Origin: a bacterium
GTDB taxonomy: Bacteria; Atribacterota; JS1; SB-45; 34-128
Assembly (NCBI GenBank): GCA_018894595.1
Contig: JAHIPN010000330.1
Location: forward strand, 1-7,411
Length of the DNA stretch: 7,411 nt
Direction of reading: 5' to 3'
Below, in pieces: positions 1 through 5,622 of this stretch; position 1 is the stretch's first letter, and the number at the start of each line of letters is the position of its first letter. The notes under the pieces are model-generated. The model made no database searches. It was given only the letters and a program-made list of their open reading frames with translations, and was not told the origin of the DNA. Both the position numbers and the translations under genes were made by a program.

Positions 1-318
1 AGATAGATTGGTAAGAGCTGACTCTCTTTCTCCCATTTTGTACAAAGCATAACTCTGATTTATCCTGGCCAATATATTTGTTTCATCTAAACCCAAAGCT
101 TTTTCGTATTCTTTTTCCGCAGGTTCATAGAGGTCTAATGAACAATAAAAATTTCCCATATTGATGAAAGCGAAGATATCAGGTTTCGCGTTTTTGCCTT
201 CTATAATTTCTTGCAATAATTTTTCTGTTTCACTGCTGGCGAAGACAGTGGTAGTAAAAAGGGCTAATAAAATTATTAAAAAGATTACCAAACTTAATTT
301 TAAATTTTCTCTATACAT
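1..318 (-). CDS. Exported TPR-repeat protein, N-terminal part (runs off the left edge)
   Basis: Reading the minus strand from 318 gives 106 open codons up to base 1, so the C-terminus lies outside the window. The protein begins MYRENLKLSL, followed by a hydrophobic stretch (about residues 8-26) ending VFA-SS. This looks like a signal-peptidase-I leader cleaved after residue 27, with no lipobox cysteine. Residues 47-80 fit one tetratricopeptide repeat (MGNFY, then EPAEKEYEKALGLD), and residues 81-106 begin a second (NQSYALYKMGERESAL). TPR proteins are protein-protein interaction scaffolds; the partner cannot be told here. I chose the ATG at 318 because AAAGGA lies 8 nt upstream. The ATG at 327 abuts that same Shine-Dalgarno and would add only MID. 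The gene is divergent from the regulator at 766 and is probably unrelated to the transporter. The TPR call is fairly sure, the specific function unknown. Confidence 0.82.
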   Translation of the reverse strand, partial: MYRENLKLSLVIFLIILLALFTTTVFASSETEKLLQEIIEGKNAKPDIFAFINMGNFYCSLDLYEPAEKEYEKALGLDETNILARINQSYALYKMGERESALTNLS

Positions 319-647
319 ATCTATCATCCTTTCTTTTTTACTATTTTATAATTTTACGGATAAAATCGAAGAAATTTACCAAAAGAATTTATACTTAATA
401 CTTATATATTCAACATTATTTTTAAAAATCCTCTTTTTTTATTCTAATTTTTTTAACTTATTTTTATTATATCATTTCTGAACCGAATTCCTTTAATTTT
501 TCAATGGAAGCTTCTTAGTAATCTTCACTTTTTATAACCATAAAATATTTCATCTCTTAAATTAGTCGTTAGTTTTAAATTCAGGTTTTTGGTTTATGGC
601 TTTTAGTTTTTAGATAAAAAGCAGAATGGTATTTTTCTTTCTCTTTC
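319..647. other. AT-rich divergent intergenic region, no gene seen
   Basis: No convincing coding sequence is seen on either strand. The plus-strand open frame across 161-481 is antisense to the TPR gene at its start and becomes F/L/I-rich low complexity after it. Bases 420-475 are T-rich on the plus strand. Bases 560-617 are low-complexity DNA built from TTAG, TTTTTGG and TTTTTAG units. The minus-strand gene must be transcribed from here. A perfect TATAAT (minus strand, 471-466) has no matching -35, and a TTGAAT-16-TAAATT pair is weak, so no promoter is called for it. Confidence 0.6.
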
Positions 648-676
648 TTGACACGATACACGATACTCGATACTAT
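648..676 (+). promoter_or_regulatory. Sigma70-type promoter of the CdaR-like regulator
   Basis: A perfect -35 box TTGACA (648-653) is followed after 17 bp by TACTAT (671-676), which matches TATAAT at four of six positions. Transcription would start near 683 and leave a leader of about 83 nt before the ATG at 766. The spacer and -10 box coincide with heptamer repeats (gatac at 655, 662 and 669), so a protein bound to the repeats would block or bend this promoter. This is a sequence match only. Confidence 0.6.
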
Positions 677-737
677 ATACGCAATAGGAATTTATTCTGA
701 TTCTCAGTTTCTATTATCTTCGCGAGATACGAGATAC
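654..737. repeat. Two clusters of a gatac heptamer repeat in the regulator's promoter and leader
   Basis: Three units starting at 654, 661 and 668 (cgataca, cgatact, cgatact) form a 7-bp tandem inside the promoter. Two more units of gagatac lie at 724-730 and 731-737 in the leader. All five share gatac with 7-bp spacing within each cluster. A small hairpin (TATCT 715-719 paired with AGATA 725-729 around TCGCG) begins the second cluster. They could be operator sites, or a dispersed intergenic repeat of this genome that happens to lie here. Confidence 0.55.
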
Positions 738-765
738 GAATTTTATTAAAGAGGGGTGGCAACTG

Positions 766-1992
766 ATGAAAATTACCCATAAACTTGCTCAAGATATAGT
801 TGATAAGACCATGAGTATTTTAGGAAAAAACATTAATATTATGGATGAAAAAGGAGTAATTATCGGGTCAGGCGACAAAAGTCGTTTGAATCAATTTCAT
901 GAAGGGGCAGCCCAGGTAATTAAAGAAGGGAAGAAGCTGGAAATTTATTCCAAGGATATAAATCATTTAGTGGGAGCAAAGCCAGGGATTAATCTCCCCA
1001 TAGAACATAATAATAAAATTATTGGAGTAGTGGGTATTACTGGTGAGCCAAATGAAGTCAGCCCTTTTGGAGAAGTGATAAAGATGACTGTTGAGATGAT
1101 GTTACAGCAGGAATTTTTATTAAAAGAAATACAATTAGAAAAACAGGCTCAGGAAAATTTTATTCACGATCTAATCTCCGGAAGAATTGGAAATGATTCA
1201 GATTTATTTTTAACTCGAGGGCAAATTGTGGGGTATGATATCCTAATTCCCCGAGTAGCCTTAGTTATGGATATTTATCAGTTTGAAAAGACCGCTAAGC
1301 AGAGTTTGCAGGCATTCAAAGGATCGAAAAAAGGAGAAATTCATTTACAAAGATTAAAAAATGATGTATTAAAAACTATTCAAGGGATATTTGTGGATAC
1401 CCCCCAGGAAATTGTATCTTATACGGGGGGAGATAGATTTGTAGTTCTGAAAACTATTTATCTTAAAGATTCAGATGAAATTCTAAGAAAAAAGTTATTT
1501 AGAATTGGAAAGAGAATAAAAGATACCATTTCTCAGAAAATGAAATTTAAAGTAACCATCGGAATCGGAGAATATCATGAAGGTATTCAGGGTTTAAATA
1601 AATCATTTAAAGAAGCTACACAAGCTTTGGATGTAGGTACTAAATTAGAAGGAGCAGGAGATATTTATCATGTAGACAATCTGGGCGTAGGCAAGCTGTT
1701 AGCAGAGATAAAAGGAGAAAGTCAGCAAGAATTCATGAAAAAAACTATTTATTCTACAAAAAATAATAAAGAGAAGAAAATAAACGAAACATTATTAGAA
1801 ACTTTAAAGGCCTTTTTTGATAATAATTTAAGTATTTCAAAAACCGCCCAAGTTATCTATGTACATCGTAATACTTTGCTTTATAGATTAAGAAGAGTTA
1901 AAGAGATAACCGGTTTAGACCCAAAAAAATTTGATGATGCAGTTCAGTTGAGGATAGCTTTAAAAATGAGAATATACCAGGGGAGTAATTAA
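766..1992 (+). CDS. cdaR: CdaR/PucR-family transcriptional regulator (sugar-diacid regulator type)
   Basis: This 408-residue cytoplasmic DNA-binding protein is close in length to E. coli CdaR (about 385). Residues 1-115 match the putative sugar-diacid recognition domain: ITHKLAQDIVD at the start, NIMDEKGVIIGSGD at about 24-37, and a NLPIEHNNKIIGVVGITG core at about 76-93. Residues about 160-290 look like the degenerate GGDEF-like domain of this family, with SYTGGDRFVVL at 218-228 and an IGIGE strand at 265-269. The C-terminal helix-turn-helix is at about 354-385 (LSISKTAQVIYVHRNTLLYR, then LRRVKEITGLDP). A good Shine-Dalgarno (GAGGGG, 751-756) sits 9 nt before the ATG. Family members sense glucarate, galactarate or glycerate and usually activate sugar-acid genes. 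Here the neighbour is a sugar ABC transporter, so the ligand may differ. The family is certain; the symbol is given at family level only. Confidence 0.9.
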   Translation: MKITHKLAQDIVDKTMSILGKNINIMDEKGVIIGSGDKSRLNQFHEGAAQVIKEGKKLEIYSKDINHLVGAKPGINLPIEHNNKIIGVVGITGEPNEVSPFGEVIKMTVEMMLQQEFLLKEIQLEKQAQENFIHDLISGRIGNDSDLFLTRGQIVGYDILIPRVALVMDIYQFEKTAKQSLQAFKGSKKGEIHLQRLKNDVLKTIQGIFVDTPQEIVSYTGGDRFVVLKTIYLKDSDEILRKKLFRIGKRIKDTISQKMKFKVTIGIGEYHEGIQGLNKSFKEATQALDVGTKLEGAGDIYHVDNLGVGKLLAEIKGESQQEFMKKTIYSTKNNKEKKINETLLETLKAFFDNNLSISKTAQVIYVHRNTLLYRLRRVKEITGLDPKKFDDAVQLRIALKMRIYQGSN

Positions 1993-2112
1993 TTTAAATA
2001 ATATTAAGTTGTGCGAACTGCTATTAAATTTATTTTGCAGAAAAAAGTGATTTAAAATTTGCAATTTATTTAGCAGCATGTTAATATAAAAAATGTCAAC
2101 GATGGCATTATA

Positions 2113-2142
2113 ATGACCTGGAGCAAATTATAAGGTTATAAT
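2113..2142 (+). promoter_or_regulatory. Candidate upstream promoter P1 of the transporter operon
   Basis: TATAAT at 2137-2142 is a perfect -10 box. ATGACC at 2113-2118, 18 bp upstream, matches TTGACA at four of six positions. The start would be near 2149, giving a leader of about 110 nt that contains GGGGGG (2154-2159). The -10 box lies inside the right half of the dyad at 2126-2143, so binding there would probably repress this promoter. Another TATAAT at 2109-2114 lacks a recognisable -35. Confidence 0.4.
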
Positions 2143-2143
2143 T
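2126..2143. promoter_or_regulatory. Perfect 8-2-8 dyad, candidate operator O1
   Basis: The sequence AATTATAA-GG-TTATAATT is a perfect inverted repeat with a 2-bp centre. Its core TTATAAGGTTAT (2128-2139) recurs exactly at 2200-2211. Its position between a regulator gene and its likely target, overlapping a -10 box, suggests a transcription factor site. The protein that binds is not shown; the CdaR-like neighbour is the first candidate. Confidence 0.5.
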
Positions 2144-2199
2144 ATTTTATAAAGGGGGGTGAATAGATAAAAATTACATTTTGTAGGTCTACTTCAATG

Positions 2200-2211
2200 T
2201 TATAAGGTTAT
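2200..2211. promoter_or_regulatory. Second TTATAAGGTTAT copy, candidate operator O2
   Basis: This is an exact 12-bp copy of the O1 core, 72 bp downstream of it (close to seven helical turns, so roughly the same DNA face). The dyad is shorter here (ATAA-GG-TTAT). It ends 2 bp before the TTGACA box of promoter P2, the position expected for an activator that contacts RNA polymerase. The function is inferred from position. Confidence 0.5.
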
Positions 2212-2213
2212 CA

Positions 2214-2242
2214 TTGACAAAAATATATTAAATTAATAAAAT
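2214..2242 (+). promoter_or_regulatory. Candidate downstream promoter P2 of the transporter operon
   Basis: TTGACA (2214-2219), 17 bp, TAAAAT (2237-2242, five of six positions) is close to the consensus. A start 6-7 nt after the -10 box would fall at about 2248-2249, inside the Shine-Dalgarno GGGAGG (2245-2250). A transcript from here would then lack most of the ribosome site. Either the true start is elsewhere (P1), or the match is fortuitous. Confidence 0.45.
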
Positions 2243-2258
2243 AAGGGAGGATAATTTT

Positions 2259-3500
2259 ATGAAGACTAAATTTTTTTTGGTAGTATTTGCCAGTATTTTG
2301 CTGGTAATGGTTTTAAGTGGTTTTGTTCTGGCTGCTGGTGGAGAAACACTTGTATTTTCTTCAAGGTTGTGGAGTGTTCCTGCGGAACAGGAATTTATCA
2401 TTGAAAATGTAATTAAACCTTTCGAGAAAGAAAATAATTGCACAGTTAATTTTCAGATCATGGATGATGTAAAGCTATTAGACAGAGCAGAGATTCAACA
2501 GAAGACCGATCATGTCACCACAGATATTGTTTGTGCTTATGTTGCCAATATGTGGGAGTGGATTGAGAAGGAATATGTAGAAGATTTAACTTCCTATGTT
2601 AAATCATGGGATGACCGGCATTTTAGTCCAGCATTTGAATATGGTACAAACTTTGAAGGCAAACAGTATTTTGTCCCGGTAGGCGCTGATGTTTATCTTA
2701 CTATTGCTAATAAGAAGGCTTTAAAATATTTACCCAGTGGTGCTGACCTGGATAAGTTGACCTGGGAAGATTTTGCAAAATGGTCAAATGCTATTGCCAA
2801 AGGTGAGGGTGAAGGGAAAACTGTGGTAACAGGTATTCCGATGAAATCCTTTGTATACCAGTTTGGAGCAATATCCTTATCTTATGGGGCGACTTTCCCG
2901 GATATCAATACTCCTGAAGCAATAAAGGCATGGGAAATATTGGTTTCAATGAAGGATGACTTTATCCCCGCTGTATTAAATGTAGACAATTGTATTGATC
3001 CTATGAAGAGGGAAGAATCGTGGTTAAGCTGGATGCATTGTGCCCGAGCTGGCTCGGTCTATAGTTCGAATGAGACTCTTTTCTCAGTAGCTCCAGCACC
3101 GGAAGGTCCCGCAGGTATTGGGAGTATTGCAGGAGTTAGTGGATACGGCATCATGAAAGATGCTCCTCATAAAGAATTAGCTATAAAATTCCTTGAGTTT
3201 ATAACCAGACCTGATATGCAGGTGAAAATTTCTAAAGGTACCGGCGGGTTTATTCCTCCAGTAGAAGAAGCGCTTAATTATTTAGGTGATGACCCGGAAG
3301 ATGAAGTAGTTGCAAAGGCTGTTATGGTTTTAAGCAAAGGTAATGTTTCCGGTATTCCCGGTCAGGATTTTCAGGATTGGGGAGCAGTTAAGAAAGTGTT
3401 TGATGATGTCTTTGTTGATATGGTCTTAAATGGCGATGGAACTGTAGATGAAGCCCGCTTAAATCAAGCTAAAGCGGAATTAGATGCCATAAGGAAATAG
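2259..3500 (+). CDS. Carbohydrate ABC transporter solute-binding protein (family 1, CUT1 type)
   Basis: This 413-residue exported protein captures the substrate for the importer encoded downstream. Residues 4-25 are a hydrophobic signal sequence ending VLA-AGG. There is no cysteine at the cleavage site, so the mature protein should be soluble in a periplasm rather than a lipoprotein. The mature part follows the family-1 pattern: an N-terminal LVFSSRLWS strand, IKPFEKENN at 52-60, TTDIV at 87-91, the hinge region FVPVGADVYLTIANKKAL (about 138-154), LTWEDFAKW (168-175), the SVAPAPEGPAG loop (276-285) and a C-terminal GIMKDAPHKELAIKFLEFIT helix (297-316). Aromatic residues W38, W99, W264-type positions and Y145 could stack on a sugar, but the ligand cannot be read from sequence. 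The Shine-Dalgarno GGGAGG (2245-2250) sits 8 nt before the ATG. Four cysteines (61, 92, 245, 261) could form disulfides. The call is firm, the substrate unknown. Confidence 0.92.
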   Translation: MKTKFFLVVFASILLVMVLSGFVLAAGGETLVFSSRLWSVPAEQEFIIENVIKPFEKENNCTVNFQIMDDVKLLDRAEIQQKTDHVTTDIVCAYVANMWEWIEKEYVEDLTSYVKSWDDRHFSPAFEYGTNFEGKQYFVPVGADVYLTIANKKALKYLPSGADLDKLTWEDFAKWSNAIAKGEGEGKTVVTGIPMKSFVYQFGAISLSYGATFPDINTPEAIKAWEILVSMKDDFIPAVLNVDNCIDPMKREESWLSWMHCARAGSVYSSNETLFSVAPAPEGPAGIGSIAGVSGYGIMKDAPHKELAIKFLEFITRPDMQVKISKGTGGFIPPVEEALNYLGDDPEDEVVAKAVMVLSKGNVSGIPGQDFQDWGAVKKVFDDVFVDMVLNGDGTVDEARLNQAKAELDAIRK

Positions 3501-3535
3501 ATAAATTAGTTTTTAAATATTTTCTAATTTCATAA

Positions 3536-3580
3536 AAATAATATAACCGGGGAAACATAATTTCCTCGGTTATATTATTT
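3536..3580 (+). promoter_or_regulatory. Strong intercistronic hairpin after the binding-protein gene
   Basis: A 20-bp stem (3536-3555 with 3561-3580) closes a 5-nt CATAA loop. It contains one G-U pair and no true mismatch. It starts 35 nt after the binding-protein stop and ends 12 nt before the ATG of the first permease. There is no run of T after the stem beyond the TTT in its base, so it is not a classic terminator. Hairpins in this place in binding-protein operons (the malE-malF case is the known example) protect the upstream message from decay and lower expression of the membrane subunits. That role is inferred here. Confidence 0.75.
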
Positions 3581-3592
3581 GATAAGTAATAA

Positions 3593-4540
3593 ATGACAGA
3601 AATCATAACTCCCTCGTCTAATTTATTGAAAGGAGTGGACACAATTAACCTTTCGAATTTGAAGAAAAATAAAAACTGGACCCCCTATTTGTTAATTGCT
3701 CCGACTGTAATTTACTATAGCTTCTTCTGGCTTAACCCGGTTATCACCTCTATTTATAGCAGCTTTAAGGGTGTAGATGGAAGTTTTACTTTACAGAACT
3801 ACATTAATGTTTTCACTACTACTTCTTTTGGGGAAGCATTTGGGAATACTGCCTTTATTGCGGGTATCTCGATTGTGATAGAATTTTTTATCGCCTTAGC
3901 TCTGGCTTTATTGATTAATAAAAAATTTAAAGGTTCAGCGATTTTCCTATTTATTGCCATGATCCCTATGGCGATTCCAGCGGTTGGAGCCGCTGCAATC
4001 TGGAAAACCGGGCTAACTGCACATGGTTGGATAAACAGCCTGCTTTATTATTTAGGTTTTTTAGCCAAGGGAGAGAAATTACTATTTTTATCCGGATCTA
4101 AATTTTCGATTTTGTGGTTAATTATTATTATTGATACCTGGCAGGTAATACCATCGATGATGATAATCTTACTCGCCGGATTACAAAATTTATCTAAAGA
4201 AGCAAAGGAAGCAGGTTATGTTTTCGGAGGGAACGGCTTGACAGTTTTAAGACAAATAACTATACCGATGCTTAAACCGACCATTATAACAGCAGTTATC
4301 TTGAGATTAATTTCAGCCATTCAAATCTGGCTTATTGTTGTCATGCTTTTTGGATTTGACAGAATTCCGCTTTTACTGGAAAGGGTAATCTATTATAAAG
4401 AGGAATTATCACGACTCGACAACAGCTATCAAATAGCTTCGACATATGCGGTCATAACTTCTGTAATCGTAACTATAGCGGCAGTAGCATATTTAAAGGT
4501 TTCAGGCGCATTTGATAAAAATGAGAAGGAAGTGATGTGA
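3593..4540 (+). CDS. Carbohydrate ABC transporter permease, MalF/UgpA type (CUT1)
   Basis: This 315-residue inner-membrane subunit forms half of the sugar channel. Six hydrophobic segments are seen at about residues 31-52, 85-108, 114-136, 172-196, 231-254 and 281-300. The EAA loop that docks on the ATPase is at 203-229 (EAKEAGYVFGGNG, ending ITIPMLKP). TPYLLIAPTVIYYSFFWLNP at the first segment is typical of the UgpA/MalF group, and the protein lacks the large second periplasmic loop of E. coli MalF. The start is uncertain. The ATG at 3593 has no Shine-Dalgarno, while a strong AAGGAG (3630-3635) lies inside the frame and is 8 nt before an in-frame ATT at 3644. The true product may be 17 residues shorter. 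The gene ends in a GTGA overlap with the next permease. Confidence 0.9.
   Translation: MTEIITPSSNLLKGVDTINLSNLKKNKNWTPYLLIAPTVIYYSFFWLNPVITSIYSSFKGVDGSFTLQNYINVFTTTSFGEAFGNTAFIAGISIVIEFFIALALALLINKKFKGSAIFLFIAMIPMAIPAVGAAAIWKTGLTAHGWINSLLYYLGFLAKGEKLLFLSGSKFSILWLIIIIDTWQVIPSMMIILLAGLQNLSKEAKEAGYVFGGNGLTVLRQITIPMLKPTIITAVILRLISAIQIWLIVVMLFGFDRIPLLLERVIYYKEELSRLDNSYQIASTYAVITSVIVTIAAVAYLKVSGAFDKNEKEVM
3630..3646 (+). promoter_or_regulatory. Internal Shine-Dalgarno with in-frame ATT, possible real start of the first permease
   Basis: AAGGAG at 3630-3635 (within AAAGGAGTGG) is the only good ribosome site near the start of this gene. The in-frame codon at ideal spacing (8 nt) is ATT at 3644. The GTG at 3635 overlaps the site, and the TTG at 3659 is too far. 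Starting here would remove 17 residues and leave a short N-terminus before the first membrane segment, as in most relatives. ATT starts are rare but known (infC). Confidence 0.35.
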
Positions 4541-5598
4541 GTAAAATGTGGGAAAATACTATCTCTAAATTTGCCAAAAAAACTCTTTTTTACATTTTAA
4601 TAACAAGTTTAATTATAATAATAATTACGCCATTATATTTTCTGGTTTCTTTATCGTTTTTATCTTCAAGAGAGGCCTATCAATTTCCCCTCCCGCTGGT
4701 ACCGGCAATTTCTTCTGAATTTAAATTAGAAAAAGGGGATAAGGGTTATTTGCTATCTATTTATGAGAAAGGGGATAAAGAATATCAGACCATGATTGAT
4801 ACCAAGGATATAGAAAAAATGTCAAGATATATGAAAACACAGTTAAATGTGGATATTTCTATAGAAAATCTGGAAAATTATATTTCGAAATTAGATCAGC
4901 AAAATGAAGTTTATTTTAAAAACTATAAAGGCCTTCTGCATAATTACAAAACATTTTTTGCTATTACTCGCGATGCTGTCCCTGCCCTAATTAGAAGCCT
5001 TCAGGTAGCCGGCCTTACAATTCTTATTTCTTTATCAATCGGAGGAATGGCAGGATATGCTTTTGCCAGATATATTTTTATAGGGAAGAGCGCCTTGAAA
5101 GTCAGTGTTCTATTTGTAAGGGTTTTTCCGGCTGTTGCCATTGCCATGCCCATGGTTATAATCCTTGCTACAATGGGGTTTTATGATAAACCGATTGGTT
5201 TATCACTAGTATATTCAATAGGAACCATTGCTCTTACCATCTGGATTACTGCAAGTATTTTTTTGGGTATCCCTGTTGAATTAGAGGAAGCAGCACAGAT
5301 ATTTGGAGCAACGAAATTAAGGACTTTTATTACTATAACTGTACCACTCGCCTTGCCTGGTTTGGCAGCTTGTGCAATGTATGCTTTTATAGGAGCATGG
5401 AATGAAACTGTTTCGGCGATTATTTTAACCCAATTTAATCCCACTTTTGCTGTTGTTGTCTATCAAACCTTACTTGGTGCAAGTGCTCAAGTAAATTTGG
5501 CAGCAGCAGGGGGAATCTTAATGGCCCTGCCGATGATACTCTTTACCTTATTTATTCGCAAGTATATTAATCAGATGTGGGGCGGAGTTACAGCTTAA
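4537..5598 (+). CDS. Carbohydrate ABC transporter permease, MalG/UgpE type, with enlarged first outer loop
   Basis: This 353-residue inner-membrane subunit pairs with the preceding permease. It starts with GTG in a 4-nt overlap with the upstream stop (GTGA, 4537-4540), with an AGAAGGA Shine-Dalgarno 6 nt before; an ATG at 4546 is the alternative. Hydrophobic segments lie at about 15-40, 155-178, 185-212, 220-243, 270-295 and 320-341. The EAA loop is at 250-275 (EEAAQIFGATKL, ending ITVPLALPG). The usual family length is about 270-300. The excess lies between residues about 57 and 133, where the family normally passes within a few residues from the LIP-type motif (here PLVP, 52-55) to the ENY-type motif (here HNYKTFF, 135-141). 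This extra charged segment follows the first membrane helix, so it should face the binding protein. The rest looks intact and functional. The four-gene order supports one importer. Confidence 0.92.
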   Translation: MSKMWENTISKFAKKTLFYILITSLIIIIITPLYFLVSLSFLSSREAYQFPLPLVPAISSEFKLEKGDKGYLLSIYEKGDKEYQTMIDTKDIEKMSRYMKTQLNVDISIENLENYISKLDQQNEVYFKNYKGLLHNYKTFFAITRDAVPALIRSLQVAGLTILISLSIGGMAGYAFARYIFIGKSALKVSVLFVRVFPAVAIAMPMVIILATMGFYDKPIGLSLVYSIGTIALTIWITASIFLGIPVELEEAAQIFGATKLRTFITITVPLALPGLAACAMYAFIGAWNETVSAIILTQFNPTFAVVVYQTLLGASAQVNLAAAGGILMALPMILFTLFIRKYINQMWGGVTA

Positions 5599-5622
5599 AT
5601 TACTTATTAATGGGAGGAAACT

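Larger units (their letters stand above)
1993..2258. other. Regulatory intergenic region between regulator and transporter operon
   Basis: This AT-rich stretch of 266 bp has no gene. The first 100 bp contain imperfect inverted CTGC/GCAG repeats (CTGCTATTAAATTTAT at 2018-2033 against GCAATTTATTTAGCAG at 2061-2076). I see no GC-rich stem followed by a T-run, so no terminator is called after the regulator gene and read-through into the operon is possible. The second half carries the paired TTATAAGGTTAT sites and two candidate promoters, listed separately. Confidence 0.6.

Noticed and set aside
319..327. ATG at 327 as start of the TPR gene
   Set aside because: It abuts the AAAGGA sequence with no spacing, while the ATG at 318 is 8 nt from it.
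161..481. Plus-strand open frame of 106 codons
   Set aside because: Its first half is antisense to the TPR gene, which has a signal peptide and TPR motifs. Its second half is F/L/I-rich translation of T-rich intergenic DNA, and there is no Shine-Dalgarno.
648..738. CRISPR array
   Set aside because: The repeat units are 7 bp with no spacers of regular length, far below CRISPR repeat size.
1993..2080. Terminator after the regulator gene
   Set aside because: Only short CTGC/GCAG pairs around AT-rich loops are present, and no T-run follows a stable stem.
2151..2190. Small leader peptide gene after GGGGGG
   Set aside because: The GTG at the end of the G-run reads only three codons before a stop, and no ATG, GTG or TTG at proper spacing opens a longer frame.
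2228..2443. Minus-strand open frame of 71 codons
   Set aside because: It is antisense to the promoter and signal-peptide end of the binding-protein gene. It has no family resemblance and no ribosome site.
3536..3592. Classic rho-independent terminator at the hairpin
   Set aside because: The stem is long, but the next bases are GATAAGTAATAA rather than a T-run, and the operon continues 12 nt later.
5181..5444. Minus-strand open frame of 87 codons
   Set aside because: It lies wholly inside the second permease, whose membrane segments and EAA loop prove the plus-strand frame.
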